DNA of 64,000 nt, taken from the NCBI GenBank assembly GCA_022605425.2, contig CM061256.1, positions 248,001 to 312,000 on the forward strand, written 5' to 3'. Positions 43,152 to 54,739 of this stretch are shown here, one piece after another. The number at the start of each line of letters is the position of its first letter. Positions within the stretch are counted from its first letter, which is position 1. Below the pieces are notes generated by a model. That model did no database searches. It saw nothing but the letters and a program-made list of their open reading frames with translations, and was not told the DNA's origin. Source of the stretch: Hamiltosporidium tvaerminnensis. Lineage: Eukaryota > Microsporidia > Dubosqiidae. Both the position numbers and the translations under genes were made by a program.

Positions 43152-44243
43152 ACTAAGAAAAGTTTAGAAGAAGCTCAACTTGCAAAACTATATAACGAAA
43201 TAGAAAAACGAAAACTCCATTCAAAGTTATATAATGCAAGGAAAAAAAAGCTTGGGAGTGTTAGTGACTCTTCAAGATAGTTAAAGAGAGGAAATATTAG
43301 GCCACGAAATGAAGCTGTGTTCTGCTATATCCAGGATAGAAATGTATTCTGGGGAGCAGATGGTGTGTGTCAACATTGCGGGAAGTCTGGTAAGACTGTA
43401 GATCATCTAGCAACTCGATGTGAAAAAATGCTAGGCCATGATTACACTAGACGGCATAATGAAGTGGTTAGATGCCTACACCTACTTCTCCTAAATAGAT
43501 ATAAGTTTAAGTCTTCAAAACGAATAAGGAGTCACTCAGTTCAAGAAATTCTTGATAATGAGTATGCAGAGATAAGAGTGGACACCAGAATTAAAACTGA
43601 TGTTAAAATTCGGAATAACAGACCGGACATATTTATTTTAGATAAGAAGAAGAATAAGATAACACTAATTGAAGTAGGAATTACTTCCCAAGATTCACTT
43701 CAAATAGTTGAAACTGAAAAAATTAGGAAGTATGACCTGCTAGCCAATGAGTTGGGTCTTATTTATAGGTGTAGTGTTGAGATAATCCCTTATGTGATGA
43801 CCTGGGACGGTATTGTGACAAAATACCATAAATCTCATCTTAAAAGACTAGAAATACCCATGAATGTAGAGGCATACATTCAGTCTATAGTACTTAAGAA
43901 AACAGTCGAAACAATTTCCTTTGATCGACGAAGAGGACTTGAGTCAGGACTAAATGCCGAAGAGAGCCGGGAGAGGGCGTCAATGGGTGTTATTATGAGA
44001 TCAGAGATGCATGAGGAACCAATACCCCCTTTAAAAGAAGCGAAAAGAGAGGAAGATGGTGTTAAAACTTTAAAACCAAAAAATAAAGCAACCTTATTTC
44101 ACAAGGAGGAACCACTTTGGAGGAACCGACCAATAACATAAATGAAGAGTCGGATGTGGAAGAAGAGACAATAGTGGTTAAAGAGGTAGAAGAAAACATA
44201 TAAAAATGTTAAAATATTTTAACCCAGAATTTTATTAAATAAA
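43152..44243 (+). mobile_element. 5'-truncated REL retrotransposon (copy E)
   Basis: Begins at the equivalent of 17478 in copy D (CACTAAGAAAAGTTTAGAAG) and ends with CCCAGAATTTTATTAAAT. Includes the end of the RT thumb region, zinc motif, endonuclease and 3' UTR. No clear target-site duplication. A TGG to TAG change interrupts the frame at 43279. Confidence 0.88.
43317..44141 (+). pseudogene. Zinc-finger plus REL endonuclease fragment in one frame
   Basis: About 274 codons. CQHCGKSGKTVDHLATRC (C-X2-C-X8-H-X4-C) is followed without a break by HSVQEILDNEYAEIRVDTR and RPDIFILDKKKNKITLIEVG. This shows the ancestral order and that copies C and D lost a base between these domains. A later one-base loss near 44085 changes the last ~20 residues. 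No genuine start (GTG only). Confidence 0.8.
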
Positions 44244-44617
44244 AAATATAATTAATTCATAAGATTAACCAGTTTTTTTATTTGAGTGAGTGTTTTAATA
44301 TTAAAATACAATGAAATTTGGTGCTAGAATTGTTGTTTTTAAATGCTTTCAGCGAAATAATTGTAAACTTAATATAATGAATTATTTTTTCACATTTTTT
44401 TATATAATATAGTTAAAAAAATTAACAAATCTCTTTTTATTTAAATTTTATTGCTTTTCTTTTATAAATAACCATATCATTCGAATTAAACTCTTTTATC
44501 TTGAATTAATCTCGTCCATTAAAATATTTTCTACAGAGTAAAACAATTTAAACATAATATTCAAATGATTTTTGGAAACCCGAAGCACAAGAATCAAAAT
44601 AATAAATGATGTGTTTT

Positions 44618-44788
44618 TTAGAGGTTAAAAAAATGCCGATGTAGTATTCCTGGATCAACTTTCACCTTTACTTTTTGATTCGGCTTGTATTTTTTAGCCT
44701 CTCCTGTATTTTTAGGTATTAAATCTTGATCATTATGTGTATTTCTAGCTTTTAGATTATCCATATAATTCTTTAATCGATGTGTCAT
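44618..44788 (-). pseudogene. Short ORF, possible retroelement or integrase remnant
   Basis: 56 codons, ATG start: THRLKNYMDNLKARNTHN, then KKYKPNQKVKVKVDPGILHR. The basic KPNQKVKVKVDP run recalls the C-terminal part of LTR-element integrases, but this is a weak impression. Upstream minus-strand sequence to about 44900 has a related-looking but broken frame (ETHKTLELFVNEPSKDLL). Confidence 0.25.
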
Positions 44789-45119
44789 TACAAATTCAAT
44801 AAATCTTTACTTGGTTCATTTACAAACAATTCAAGTGTTTTATGTGTTTCTATTATATCCTTTCCTTGGTTTCTCTCAACAGAATTTAATACGTAGAACA
44901 ATAAGCTATAGAAAAAAACATTTTCATTTATTATAATTATTAGATACTCTGTCTTTTTATACTTTTATCGCAATTATTTTAATTTATTTTTGATTAAAAA
45001 ACGTTTCAAATTGAATTTATTCCGTAATTTCTTTAATTGATAGTTTTCTATTATAAATAAATTGTGAACAATTATTGTCGTATCTTAAAAAAACACTCCA
45101 CACCCGCTATTTTATCCCC

Positions 45120-45160
45120 CCTACTGAATTTTGCCCTTACTAAAAGTAAAATCCAGTAGG
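45120..45160. other. 13-bp hairpin
   Basis: CCTACTGAATTTT (45120-45132) pairs with AAAATCCAGTAGG (45148-45160), one mismatch, 15-nt loop. Preceded by CCCC. Function unknown. Confidence 0.5.
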
Positions 45161-45424
45161 TCATCACACCTGCAAAATGAAATTAATTTCAAAAAATTGT
45201 ATTTGTGTTTTTTTTATTGATGGGAAACCACTTTTAGCGGTTGAATAATTATTTTTTGTGAGATTAAAGGATTTTTATAAAAAAGTAAAATTTAAACGCA
45301 AAATTTTTTACCTGAATTAAAAAAAAAAATTGAAAAAATATATTGAAACTTATTTAAAAAGAGTAAAAAAAAGGTAAAGAAAATAATTAAAACATATTAT
45401 AAAAATTCTGATTTATCAAAAAGC

Positions 45425-48400
45425 CTCTTGACTCAAAAAAAGCCAGAGACATCTACTTTGAACCTACCCGGGTAATTCATGATAGTCACCTCTTCGCCGC
45501 GGGAGTAGGTACCCACTTACGGTGGCACAATACTACCAATGAATTGCAGGTTTGAGCTTCAGAAGGCATTCCTTTCACGAAGCTAGGGATCTACGGGCAA
45601 ATCCCCTGTAATCCTGAAATTTAACAGAGAAAAAGAAATAAATACGAACAAAACGAAATAAAAAGAAAACTAATGACTTGGCATCAAAAAAACTATAATC
45701 CATTAAACATGGAATCTAAGAGGCTTAATGTGAAAAACAGAAGAACTTGTTGATTTATTAAGCGAAACAAAATAATAATAGCCCGCATTGAATGTAACCA
45801 AAAAAACAGGCTTGCGAAATTATCAAAAATGGTTTCTTTCTTTGTATTCTGGTGTCTCAATGAATTAAAACGAAAAGGCTGGAATTAGATTTCTGATTCA
45901 CAGAAATGTAGGAATAACATTTTCGACGGAATTTTTTAATGAAAGAGTAATGAGTTTTAAAAAAAAGAAAATAGATCCATAATAATCCGGTGGTAGTATA
46001 TGCATCGAGTGAGGACGAATCTAAGGAGATTGATGAAAGATTTTATGAACTGCCCTATGCTAAAATTGTTGAATGCAAAGCAAATTTCTGATATTAGGAG
46101 ATTTCAATGGCAGAGTATATAACAAACCTGGAAGTGCCGAAACAGTTATAGGCATATCGGAGAAGAATTCTGAAACAATAACGGAACTAAATTGTTACAA
46201 TCCATTATGGCGAATGACATGATTTTAGCCAACACAATCTTCTGTCACAGAGAGGTGCATAAATTCACTAGCGCCGAATCCTAATGAAACGAAAAGTCTA
46301 TAATCGATTACCTAATGGTAAAAAGAAGTGACTATACAAAATGCAGAGACTCTAGGATAATGAGAGGCTCGGGAATAGGAAGCGAACATCATTACCTAGT
46401 TCTGATAAAAGTATTATATACAAAAAAAGACACCAAGAAGAAGAAATACAAAAATAAGAAATATCAATAAAAATAAAGTTCGCAGAATGGAAAATAAAAG
46501 AGACTCAAACCATTTAAAAGATCTATTAAGTGAAAAAGTAAAAGCTTTAAGTAAAAAGCAAAGTATAAGACCTAGAAAAGGCATGAAATTTATTCAAGAC
46601 AACAATACTTACTATAGCTGAAGCAGTCTCTCGAAAATCTAAATCTGGTGAGAAAAATTTCAAAACACAAGATGGAGATCTGAATTTATCAAAACAGAAA
46701 TTAAAGAAAAGAGAGTAGTTTGAAAGAATTTAGGAATAGATCAGAGGAAAATTATTTAGATTACAAAAACCAACGAAGCAAAGTTAAGAACTTAGTCAGA
46801 TAAGCGAAAAAAGCAAGCCTGGGATGAGTTCAGAAGGTTTTTGGAAGAAAATTTATCAGAAAATCAAAAACTCATATACTAGGTTTTACGAAATGAGAAA
46901 TACCAAAGACTGTCCTTTAAAATTTGTCCTAAGCAAAGAAAGGGAACTTTTAGGATATGAAAAACAGGTTATGGCAAAGAAAAGAGAATACTTTCACGAA
47001 TTGTTAAATTCCAGTTTAAAAGATCGTAAATCAGGGATTAACAACAATGATAATAAGCCTAAAAATAAAGAAAACAGGATTAAATAACCGAGACTGAATT
47101 TAGGGAAGCTTTAGAAAGATGAAGATTGGTAAAGCTTCAAGGCATGATGCTATAGCTTCCGAATTTTTTAAATATTTGAAAAAAGAGATGAAACCTCCTT
47201 TTAAATGTTATATGAATAGCTTGGAGGCAAGCCTCTATATCGAGAGACTGGGAAGTAGCTCTAATAGCTTCAATATACAAGAATGAGATGACAGAAGTTG
47301 TCAGAACCACCGGGGAATAGCTTCACTAAGTGTTCCATGAAAAATATACTCAAAGATACGGACAGAAAGACCAAAGAGACAGGTATAATATCTTTTGGAA
47401 GAAAGGCGATGTGAGTTCTGAAAAAACCGACGCACCCAGGATCCAATTTTTTCAATACGGAAGTTCACATAGAAGATAATCGATTATGGTAATGATATTC
47501 AAACCTGCTTATTAAATATAGAGAAAGCATTTTTTGTGTGCAGTGGTCTTAGCTTTGGCAGTCTTTACACAAAAGAGGTATAGAAAATATTATTTTCAAA
47601 GGAAAACAAAACTTCCATAAGAACTGCCGAAATTATGTTAGAAGTAGGAACTCATTTCCAGAGGAATTTATCACATTTTCTGGTGTAAAATAAGGAGAAA
47701 TACTCGGCTTTTTTTATTTATCATTTTAATATACCATATAATAAAGGAATTCAAACACCGAACTACACATTTTAAGGTAAGAAATTGATAAAAGGCCTCA
47801 ATTGAGTTGAAAGCATAAACATAGGCCGATAAACTAGTTTTGCTTTCCAAGTCAGAACAAGATTTGCAAGAAAATCTATAAATTTGAAATGTAGAGCTAA
47901 GAAAAAGAAGATTGGGGATAGATAAAAACAAAACGGAAAAAATGGAATACCAAAAGCTATACAAAGCTCTTTATTAGATTTGATATGTCTCTTTAAAACA
48001 AGTTAAAGAGTTTAAATACCTCGGAACAACTCTAAGTGCTGATGGAAACCTGATAAAGATTTTAAAGGCAGAATATCAGCCACTAGAACAATGTAAGGAG
48101 TAATTAATGCATCATTTTTAGGCAAGAAAAAAATTTTATTAAAAACGGCGGTATACTACTTCGCAATTTATGTTCCTACTCTGCCATATAGTTGTGAATC
48201 ATGAACCCTCTCATTAAACAGATGTAGCAGAATACAAGGCACTAAAACGAGATTTTTGAGACTTATGTTGAGGAAAAATAGAAGAGACCGAATCAGAAAG
48301 CAGACGATCACGCAGTGTGTCAAACGGACTCTTTATTGGGTAAAATGGATAGGAAAAAATTGTTCTTGTTCATACATATATGCAGAATGGAAAATTTACA

Positions 48401-48620
48401 AGTCCTATAACGAACATCTGAAGCAAGCTGCAAGGGTTAACGACCAAGAGGAAGACCAAGACTGAAATTTTTTGCCTCATTGAAATCGGCCTTCCTCTAA
48501 AAAGAAATATACCGGGAAAATGCCAAGGCATTGACCAGCGACAGAATATTTTGATTTTCTATTTGTTCATTCTTAACACTGAGAGGTACAAAAGGACTGA
48601 AATAAGAAAGTAATCCATCA
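45425..48620 (+). mobile_element. Decayed APE-endonuclease/RT LINE (plus strand)
   Basis: GC-richer head (45440-45620; CCTCTTCGCCGCGGGAGTAG), AP-endonuclease remains (45970-46420), RT remains (46800-48100), C-terminal basic part (48240-48500), and a tail GTTCATTCTTAACACTGAGA / GGTACAAAAGGACTGAAATA (48565-48612) shared with the SINE-like elements. All frames are broken. It has a different endonuclease type (APE) from the REL family. Confidence 0.8.
45970..48500 (+). pseudogene. LINE endonuclease-reverse transcriptase relic
   Basis: Frames interleave. EN: VVVYASSEDESKEIDERFYE, LGDFNGRV (catalytic GDFN), SLIDYLMVKRSDY, RIMRGSGIGSEHHYLVLIKV (SDHH motif with Asp to Glu). RT: KASRHDAIASEFFKYLKKE, HRGIASLSV, IYSKIRTERPKR, NIEKAF (motif A), VKEFKYLGTTLSADGN. 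C-terminus: LRLMLRKNRRDRIRKQTITQ. These belong to the APE-type LINE group common in arthropods. Inactive. Confidence 0.75.
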
Positions 48621-48639
48621 AAAAAAAATCAAATTAAGA

Positions 48640-50470
48640 AAAATTACTACCTAAATAGAAACAATCTGTTGTTTTAATGTATTTTTCTTTATTACATTTT
48701 TTTATAAATTTTTCTGCTCGCATGGTTTTTTTGAATTTTCCTTATAGACGCACTCTTTTGTATTTTTATCTAAAATTTTAAAATATAAAAATTATGTAAA
48801 CTTAAGAAAATAAGGCATAGGTTAAAAAATACGCGCTAAAAAAAGGTCTACAAAAAAAATATGTTTTTTTTTACCAAAATTTATTAGCAGGCTTTTTCCC
48901 CGATTTAACAAGAGATGCAATGAAGAACAAGGAAGGGACAGAATAAAGTAACAAGAAAATTTATGTGAATTTGTAGTAAGAAATTCTTCCTAAAACAAGC
49001 TTATAAAAATGAGAATCGAATTGAAACTGTGAAAATTTTTAAATTTTAATTTAATTTTAAATATTAGTTTAAGCCTAAGGTGATGGCATTTTATTACAGC
49101 TTTTTTTTATTTGTGGATAGTGTTGAGTCGAAAAAAATACGAGATTTATTTGAAATGTTTTTGTTGAAAATCATTTCTAAAAAAGGAATATATTTAAATT
49201 CATTTTCAAATATTTAAGATTCATTCGATACTAGCACCATATACCTCCATTTTAACCTACGTCATTTCAAGGCTTTCCCATTTATTTGACCGGCTTATAT
49301 TAGACACAACTTCTAAATTTCGGCCTGGAACTTAGCTTAGGTCTTTTTAATCTAAATTAGATTTCAATGGTTTTTGGAATCGTTCACTTAAAAACTTAAG
49401 TTGGTGTGTAAAGGTAATTATGAAAATACGGTTGATTCTGTTTATGTATGAATAAAATAAAATATGATTTTTCTCTATTTTGTATTAAATAATTCAATTC
49501 GAATTTTATAAAAAAAATAATGAATTTAATTTCAAAATGAGTTTTATACATTTAATGAAGAAAAAATTTAAAAAACCCGATGATCTATTCGAAAATCATA
49601 AGGCAGAATTCAGGATCGCTTGTTCAGTTAAATATATTGTTTATTCCCTAATAAATACAATTATTCTCTTGAGAAGTGAATACTTTGAGAATATTTTAAA
49701 TTTTATGCATATTTTAGAACTTATTTTTCTAGGTGTTAATGTTATTTTTTAATATGAGAGTTTTTTTCTTTAATTTTTGGTAAAATATGCAGCTGCAATT
49801 TATTCATTAAAGTATTTTCGTAATATTAAATAATTCCTATTAAACAATATTTTCACTTTAATAAATCCAAATATATAATTTTATTTCAAAAGTATCGTGT
49901 TTTATATTTATTTTGTAAACGAAAGAATGTAAATGTATTTAATTCTTATGAAAAATATTTATATATAGATTTCAGCTGCTAAGCCAATTGATATAATATT
50001 AGAGTTATAAAATTTTTATCAAAACAATAATCAGATTTTTTGTACTAACATGATTAATTCCAATTTTATGGTTATAGCAAAAAAGTTAATCTTTAAAATT
50101 TTTAATATTAAATGTTAAATATTTCGCAACTCTATAAAAAAAATTAATGAAATTTCTGGAAGTGTTATGTTTCATCAACAAAATATTACTGGCAGGTTAT
50201 AAATTTTAGTATTACAAATAAAATTTACAAAGCTGAAAAATAAAAAGTTTAGTATACTTTCAAAGCAGGATCTTACGCTACCTCTTTTTTTTATGAACAA
50301 TAGAAATTAGATTTAATGAATATAGCTAAGAAAACATATTTATAGAAGATATTCAAATTATGTTCAGATTTCGAAATATCATTTGATGTAAAACCCGTAT
50401 TATTAAGTTTATGTTTACAAATCGATGTTCTTGAGCAAAAAATTTTAAATTTTTAAAGATACAATATAAT
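48640..50470. other. AT-rich region, one weak small ORF
   Basis: Nothing recognisable except the 71-codon ORF at 49537. Confidence 0.45.
49537..49752 (+). CDS. Small hypothetical ORF (71 aa) with hydrophobic C-terminal half
   Basis: ATG start, no CC motif upstream. Basic N-terminus (MKKKFKKPDDLFENHKAEFR), then two hydrophobic runs (SVKYIVYSLINTIILL and ILELIFLGVNVIF) that could be membrane segments. No family recognised. It may be chance in AT-rich DNA. Confidence 0.25.
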   Translation: MSFIHLMKKKFKKPDDLFENHKAEFRIACSVKYIVYSLINTIILLRSEYFENILNFMHILELIFLGVNVIF

Positions 50471-50479
50471 TATTTGTGA

Positions 50480-50740
50480 TGTTTTTCATTCTTTCATTTT
50501 TGGCACTACAGCCCTGTGCGAGCCTTGGTCTCCCTTAGTAAACCGCCATCCGGTCTTTTTCTAGGGGTTTGTTTACTTATCGAGTTTGGTAACAAGATGG
50601 TTTAAAAAGTGGGTTGTTAGCCCTACGCCTAACCCAAACACGGTGGATCTGTTCCTTTTAGTTGCCTCTTATGACAAGCAGAGAATACCGCAAGCCAATT
50701 CTGCTCTCGACATGATGGGGAATCGTGGTATTTTTTGAAA
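50480..50740 (-). repeat. LINE-type 5' head repeat, family 1 (third copy)
   Basis: Minus-strand CTGCTTGTCATAAGAGGCAA / CTAAAAG, GGCGTAGGGCTAACAACCC and CACAGGGCTGTAGTGCC match 1880-2115 block by block. GC-richer than its surroundings, and no body attached. Confidence 0.65.
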
Positions 50741-50744
50741 TATA

Positions 50745-51545
50745 AATTGCAAGAGGTTACAATGTTACCAGAAAGAAAACATTATACACGTTTCAATCTT
50801 AATGTCTAATATAAAGAAGCTTTGATTGTTTAATGTATCGTATTATATCCTTTCTTCCTGTCAAAAAAATAAAAATTTCTATAAACAAGCCTTTGGCTAA
50901 ACCTTACATATGTCTTTTTGTATTTAAAAGCAAAAGTTTTTATCTTCGAGTTTCTCTCGGACCCTAATATTCTATATGCTAGTTTTTAGAAGATTTTCTT
51001 ACTAAAAATTTATATAATTTTTATTTTATTCAGCCATCCTCGGTTTTCGTATTAACCCTTGTTGGATTACATAAATTAGGCTACACAGATACTACTAGGA
51101 TGAATAAAGAATTTTAAATTCCTTTTAACCATTCATTAGGAACAAGCATAAGTAACATTGATCTTATTTTTTATACTTTAAATTAAAATATAGATATCTA
51201 TCATATTAATGGAAAGGTGGATCAACTTATAAAGGTTAAAGCAAATAAATAAAAGAAAATAGGTTTTCTTGAACAATAAACATTTCTTTCTAAATTTTTC
51301 TTGATTTGGTTCCTCTATGTCATTTTTTAATAATAATTTTTTTAATATTTTTTCTTCTTTTCATTTTTCTTGTTAAATTTTCTTTGTATTTCTCGAATTA
51401 TGCTTAAAGGTTATTTTTTCTGTTTTAAAAATCGTCACTTTAAAATACTGTCAAATCATTAAAATTCCTGGTTATTATAAAGTTTTTAATCTCTCACCAA
51501 ATCAGTTACGCTTCCGTCCAAATAGCAAAAATATAATTTTTTTTA
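50745..51545. other. AT-rich sequence, nothing recognised
   Basis: No ORF, repeat or RNA signal seen. Confidence 0.45.
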
Positions 51546-51549
51546 AGAT

Positions 51550-54500
51550 GGTATTCTACTCTATAAAAATAATCATCATCGGTGCTAAGTTCTTGTAGGC
51601 CCTTCACCGCCGCAACAACGTCAGGTTGGCATTCATTCCGATGATAAGCCTTCGCTCTTTAGTTACGAACGCCAAGCTTCTAAGGATCGGCTGCGATATC
51701 ATCCAAATACCTCTTCTGAAAGCTTCCAGAAAATCTATGTCTCTGGCATTGAGATCATAATTTTTTTGAGAATCCTATAGTTATACATCCTTTGCTAATC
51801 TCCAAGTCGACTTCACGGCTCTGCTTTAAGTACATTTATTATTGATGGGCTTCTGTTAAGGATTTCCATTTTCGCGTTAGTTCTAATCCTTCGCGCGGCG
51901 CCATCAGAATCTGCGCGGTAGATTTTTCGAACTATTCTTCAACTTTAGAGAGTTTTTTGGTTTTTTACTATGAGGGTACATGTTTCTGAACTGTAGGTTA
52001 ACATCGACTGGATAATCGCTTAGTAAACATTAATTTTGACTTGACTTGAAATAAGCAAGACATCATAAAATTTTAATATCATAAAATTACCACTTTCGAT
52101 TGGCTATTCTTACTTGAATCACCCCTGTTGCTGCAAGCATTTTCCGTTATTTTGTCACCCGGGTATGTGAACTGCCTAATCTTTTCAAATTCTCGAAAAT
52201 CAAAAAATGTCCCCTTCTCATAGGGTTTTTACTATTTATCATGTACTCATTTTTATTTCACACATTTTCAGATCTATTACGCAGCCTCTTTTCTACTCGT
52301 GCCTATATTTGTTTAGTATGTCCTGCCTCGTGGCTACCACGGCCCTATCCTTTGCAAAGACCAGCTTCTGTGATGTTGATTAAATCAAAGTTGACAAAAT
52401 AAATGAGATACTACCTTAACATTGCGTCCAAGGTCATTTTAAGAGAATTACTGAGAGCAGATCGCTTCGTCTCAGGCGTCTTTTCTCTGCAAAAAAATCA
52501 TAAGTTAATTTTTGATTTAAACTCCACTATTTGTCGCTCTCGGTGTCATTTTCGTAAGTTATATGAGTTAAGTGGAAAATTGAAACTCATTATGCTTCAA
52601 TCTGAACAAGAATTTTCTAAGTATCTGAGCTTAAACCGATGTGAAGTATATGAATGACTGAATCAACGTTAAATACAAACTCCTAGCGATTGACTATTAT
52701 ACTCAGCGTAAAAATCTAGTCTATCGTGATCTATTTTATCTGAAACTGCAGTAGTATTCTCCCAATCTTACTTCTCTCTTGATTTCAATCTGATTGAAAT
52801 AATTCTCGAAAAGGTTTTGAAACTGTTTTTAACAACGTAATTCCTCTATAGCTACTTCAGCTTAATCTACCTCTTTTCTTTTACAAAACACGATCACGCC
52901 AGTGTTCGGCTTTTCGGGCATGATCTCTCGTTTTCAGATTTTGGTCACTAGTTTATGGATAGCTTCGGTCAATCCGTTTTTTTCATATTTAGAGAGATCC
53001 GCTGGTAATAGGTCTTTACCAGCACACTTGTGAGTTTTTTAAATTTATAATAACATTCTCTACTTCTGCAAAGTCGGTTCCGCTACCGCTACATTTTATT
53101 TTCTCAGAATTAAACTCTCATACAACGCATTCGCAATCAAAAGTTAGAGGAAGTATTTTGCCTATCTATTTAAGACTTTTACTTAGTCTCTAAGCAATCC
53201 CCTGTTTTAGCTTTGCAATCAGTCGTGTCCAACACAAAAGCTCGTTTTAAACTTTCCAGCTCTTGGTATATTTTACTCATCTCCCATTGATTGCACAGTT
53301 TTACCTGTCTAAAAGTTTTACTTATTCAAAATGCCCTTTTTGCCTACAAATGCAGTTAGATTCCTTCTCTCTATGTAAAAAATTTCTCGTGTGCTGCAAG
53401 TGTCTCGTTAGAGCATATTTCCAAGAGCAATCTGTCTTTTTACATTGCTCGTCAAACATGGTTCCTGTTTAATTCTAGGGCGCATGAACCTCTCTTTCAT
53501 GAGCCGCGTTTTAAAATCCTCTAAAGACCTCTATTGCTCTTTAATGTCACCTCTGCCTCTATCTGCCACATCACATCGACTATCCTCTAGTTTTTGCTGG
53601 TGTGCCCCTGATCTCTTGATTATTGGTAAACTAGGCCACTGCTAGTTTCATATAAAACTTAGTTTCTCTTTCTTGTTTTGTGCAGAAAGTCATTAACGGT
53701 AGTCTACCTTCACCAAGTAATTGTTCTAATCTACATCGGCTCTTTTTATGTTCGATCGCCAATAATATCACTACCGTGCCTCCGGTTAATTGACATGATC
53801 AATCTGATTGTTGGTGATGCCAGTATGTTATTCACACGTAGTCTTATGAATTTCTTGTGTTCAAAGTATCTACTTGCGATAGTAAAAAAATATTTCACTT
53901 GCCAAATCTACTTGCCTTAGACCATGATTATTACTTTGTTTTTAAGCGCTCTTCCCCCTGTTACGGGTCTTTATTCCTATCCGTTCCCTACCTTTACTTT
54001 CAAATCCCTAAAATAAACTTTACATCGTGTCTAAGCGCATTTTTTATGGCTTTTATAACTTCTCATGGAAAATTCTTTGTTCTTTTCTCTTGATTCTTTA
54101 ATTTAATCATGCGCCGAAATTACAGTCATGTTAAAATGTCTCATTTTGAGTCTTATTGCACAAAGTCTCCCATTTACAGGTTCAAAGTGTATTAGGTATG
54201 CCTTAAATTTCTTCTGTATCACAAATCCCATTCTAAACGATCTTCCCACTTCCAACACAAATCATAGTGTACTGGTTGCCGTCTAATGTTATGGTATCCT
54301 TCTATCTGACTTCCTGGATGGCTGCCACAATAATGTTGTATCTTCTCAGCTCGATTTTTAGGTTTTTGAACGCTTTTCCCTCAGCAATTTGAATATTTTC
54401 CAAGTTTCACTTTTTGTCGCGATTGTTTCTTTAGTTTAGTCGTCATTATTTGTTCCGTTCGGATTAGTTTATTTGTTGTTGTTTATTTCGTAACAAACAC

Positions 54501-54735
54501 TTTTCTGTGATAGAGTTGTTAGCTCTGTACATAACCTTCTAAAGGGCTGCCTTTCACAGATCTCCGGTTAGCTGCCAATTATTGTCGAAGTAGGTCTTTT
54601 AGCCTTCATGAATCCTTTCACTTCCCACAAGACAAGTGTGGTTTTATTACCCCCAAAAATCCAAACGATGATCTTCACAACAATTATTCCTGCTCATTGC
54701 CAAGAAGATAGTTTTTTATGTGGTATTCTCCTTCC
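51550..54735 (-). mobile_element. Decayed APE-endonuclease/RT LINE (minus strand)
   Basis: Head at 54735-54600 on the minus strand (GGAAGGAGAATACCACATAA, TTGGCAATGAGCAGG, GATCATCGTTTGGATTTTTG) of the family-2 type, then endonuclease, RT and 3' basic regions down to about 51550. Markedly GC-richer patches (e.g. 51890-51925, CTTCGCGCGGCGCCATC). All frames are broken. Confidence 0.75.
51580..54450 (-). pseudogene. LINE endonuclease-reverse transcriptase relic (minus strand)
   Basis: Read on the minus strand: AIQEVR*KDTITLDGNQYTM (EN start, about 54340-54270), AGKDLLPADLSKYEKNGLTE and AIHKLVTKI*KREIMPEKP (RT entry, about 53020-52920), KRSALSVILLKMTLDAMLR (motif B region, about 52470-52410), LVFAKDRAVVATRQDILNKY (motif C with ADD changed to AKD, about 52370-52310), IRQFTYPGDKITE (YLG block, about 52185-52150), and RDIDFLEAFRRGIWMISQPI near 51740. 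Domain order and motifs fit an APE-type LINE. Many plus-strand open stretches here are shadows. Confidence 0.7.
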
Positions 54736-54739
54736 ACCG

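Larger units (their letters stand above)
44244..45420. other. AT-rich intergenic sequence
   Basis: No gene of confidence. See the short minus-strand ORF at 44618-44788 and the hairpin at 45120-45160. Confidence 0.45.

Noticed and set aside
53263-54093. Plus-strand ORFs with cysteine-rich or hydrophobic products
   Set aside because: They oppose the minus-strand LINE relic, where RT and EN motifs are readable; no independent support.
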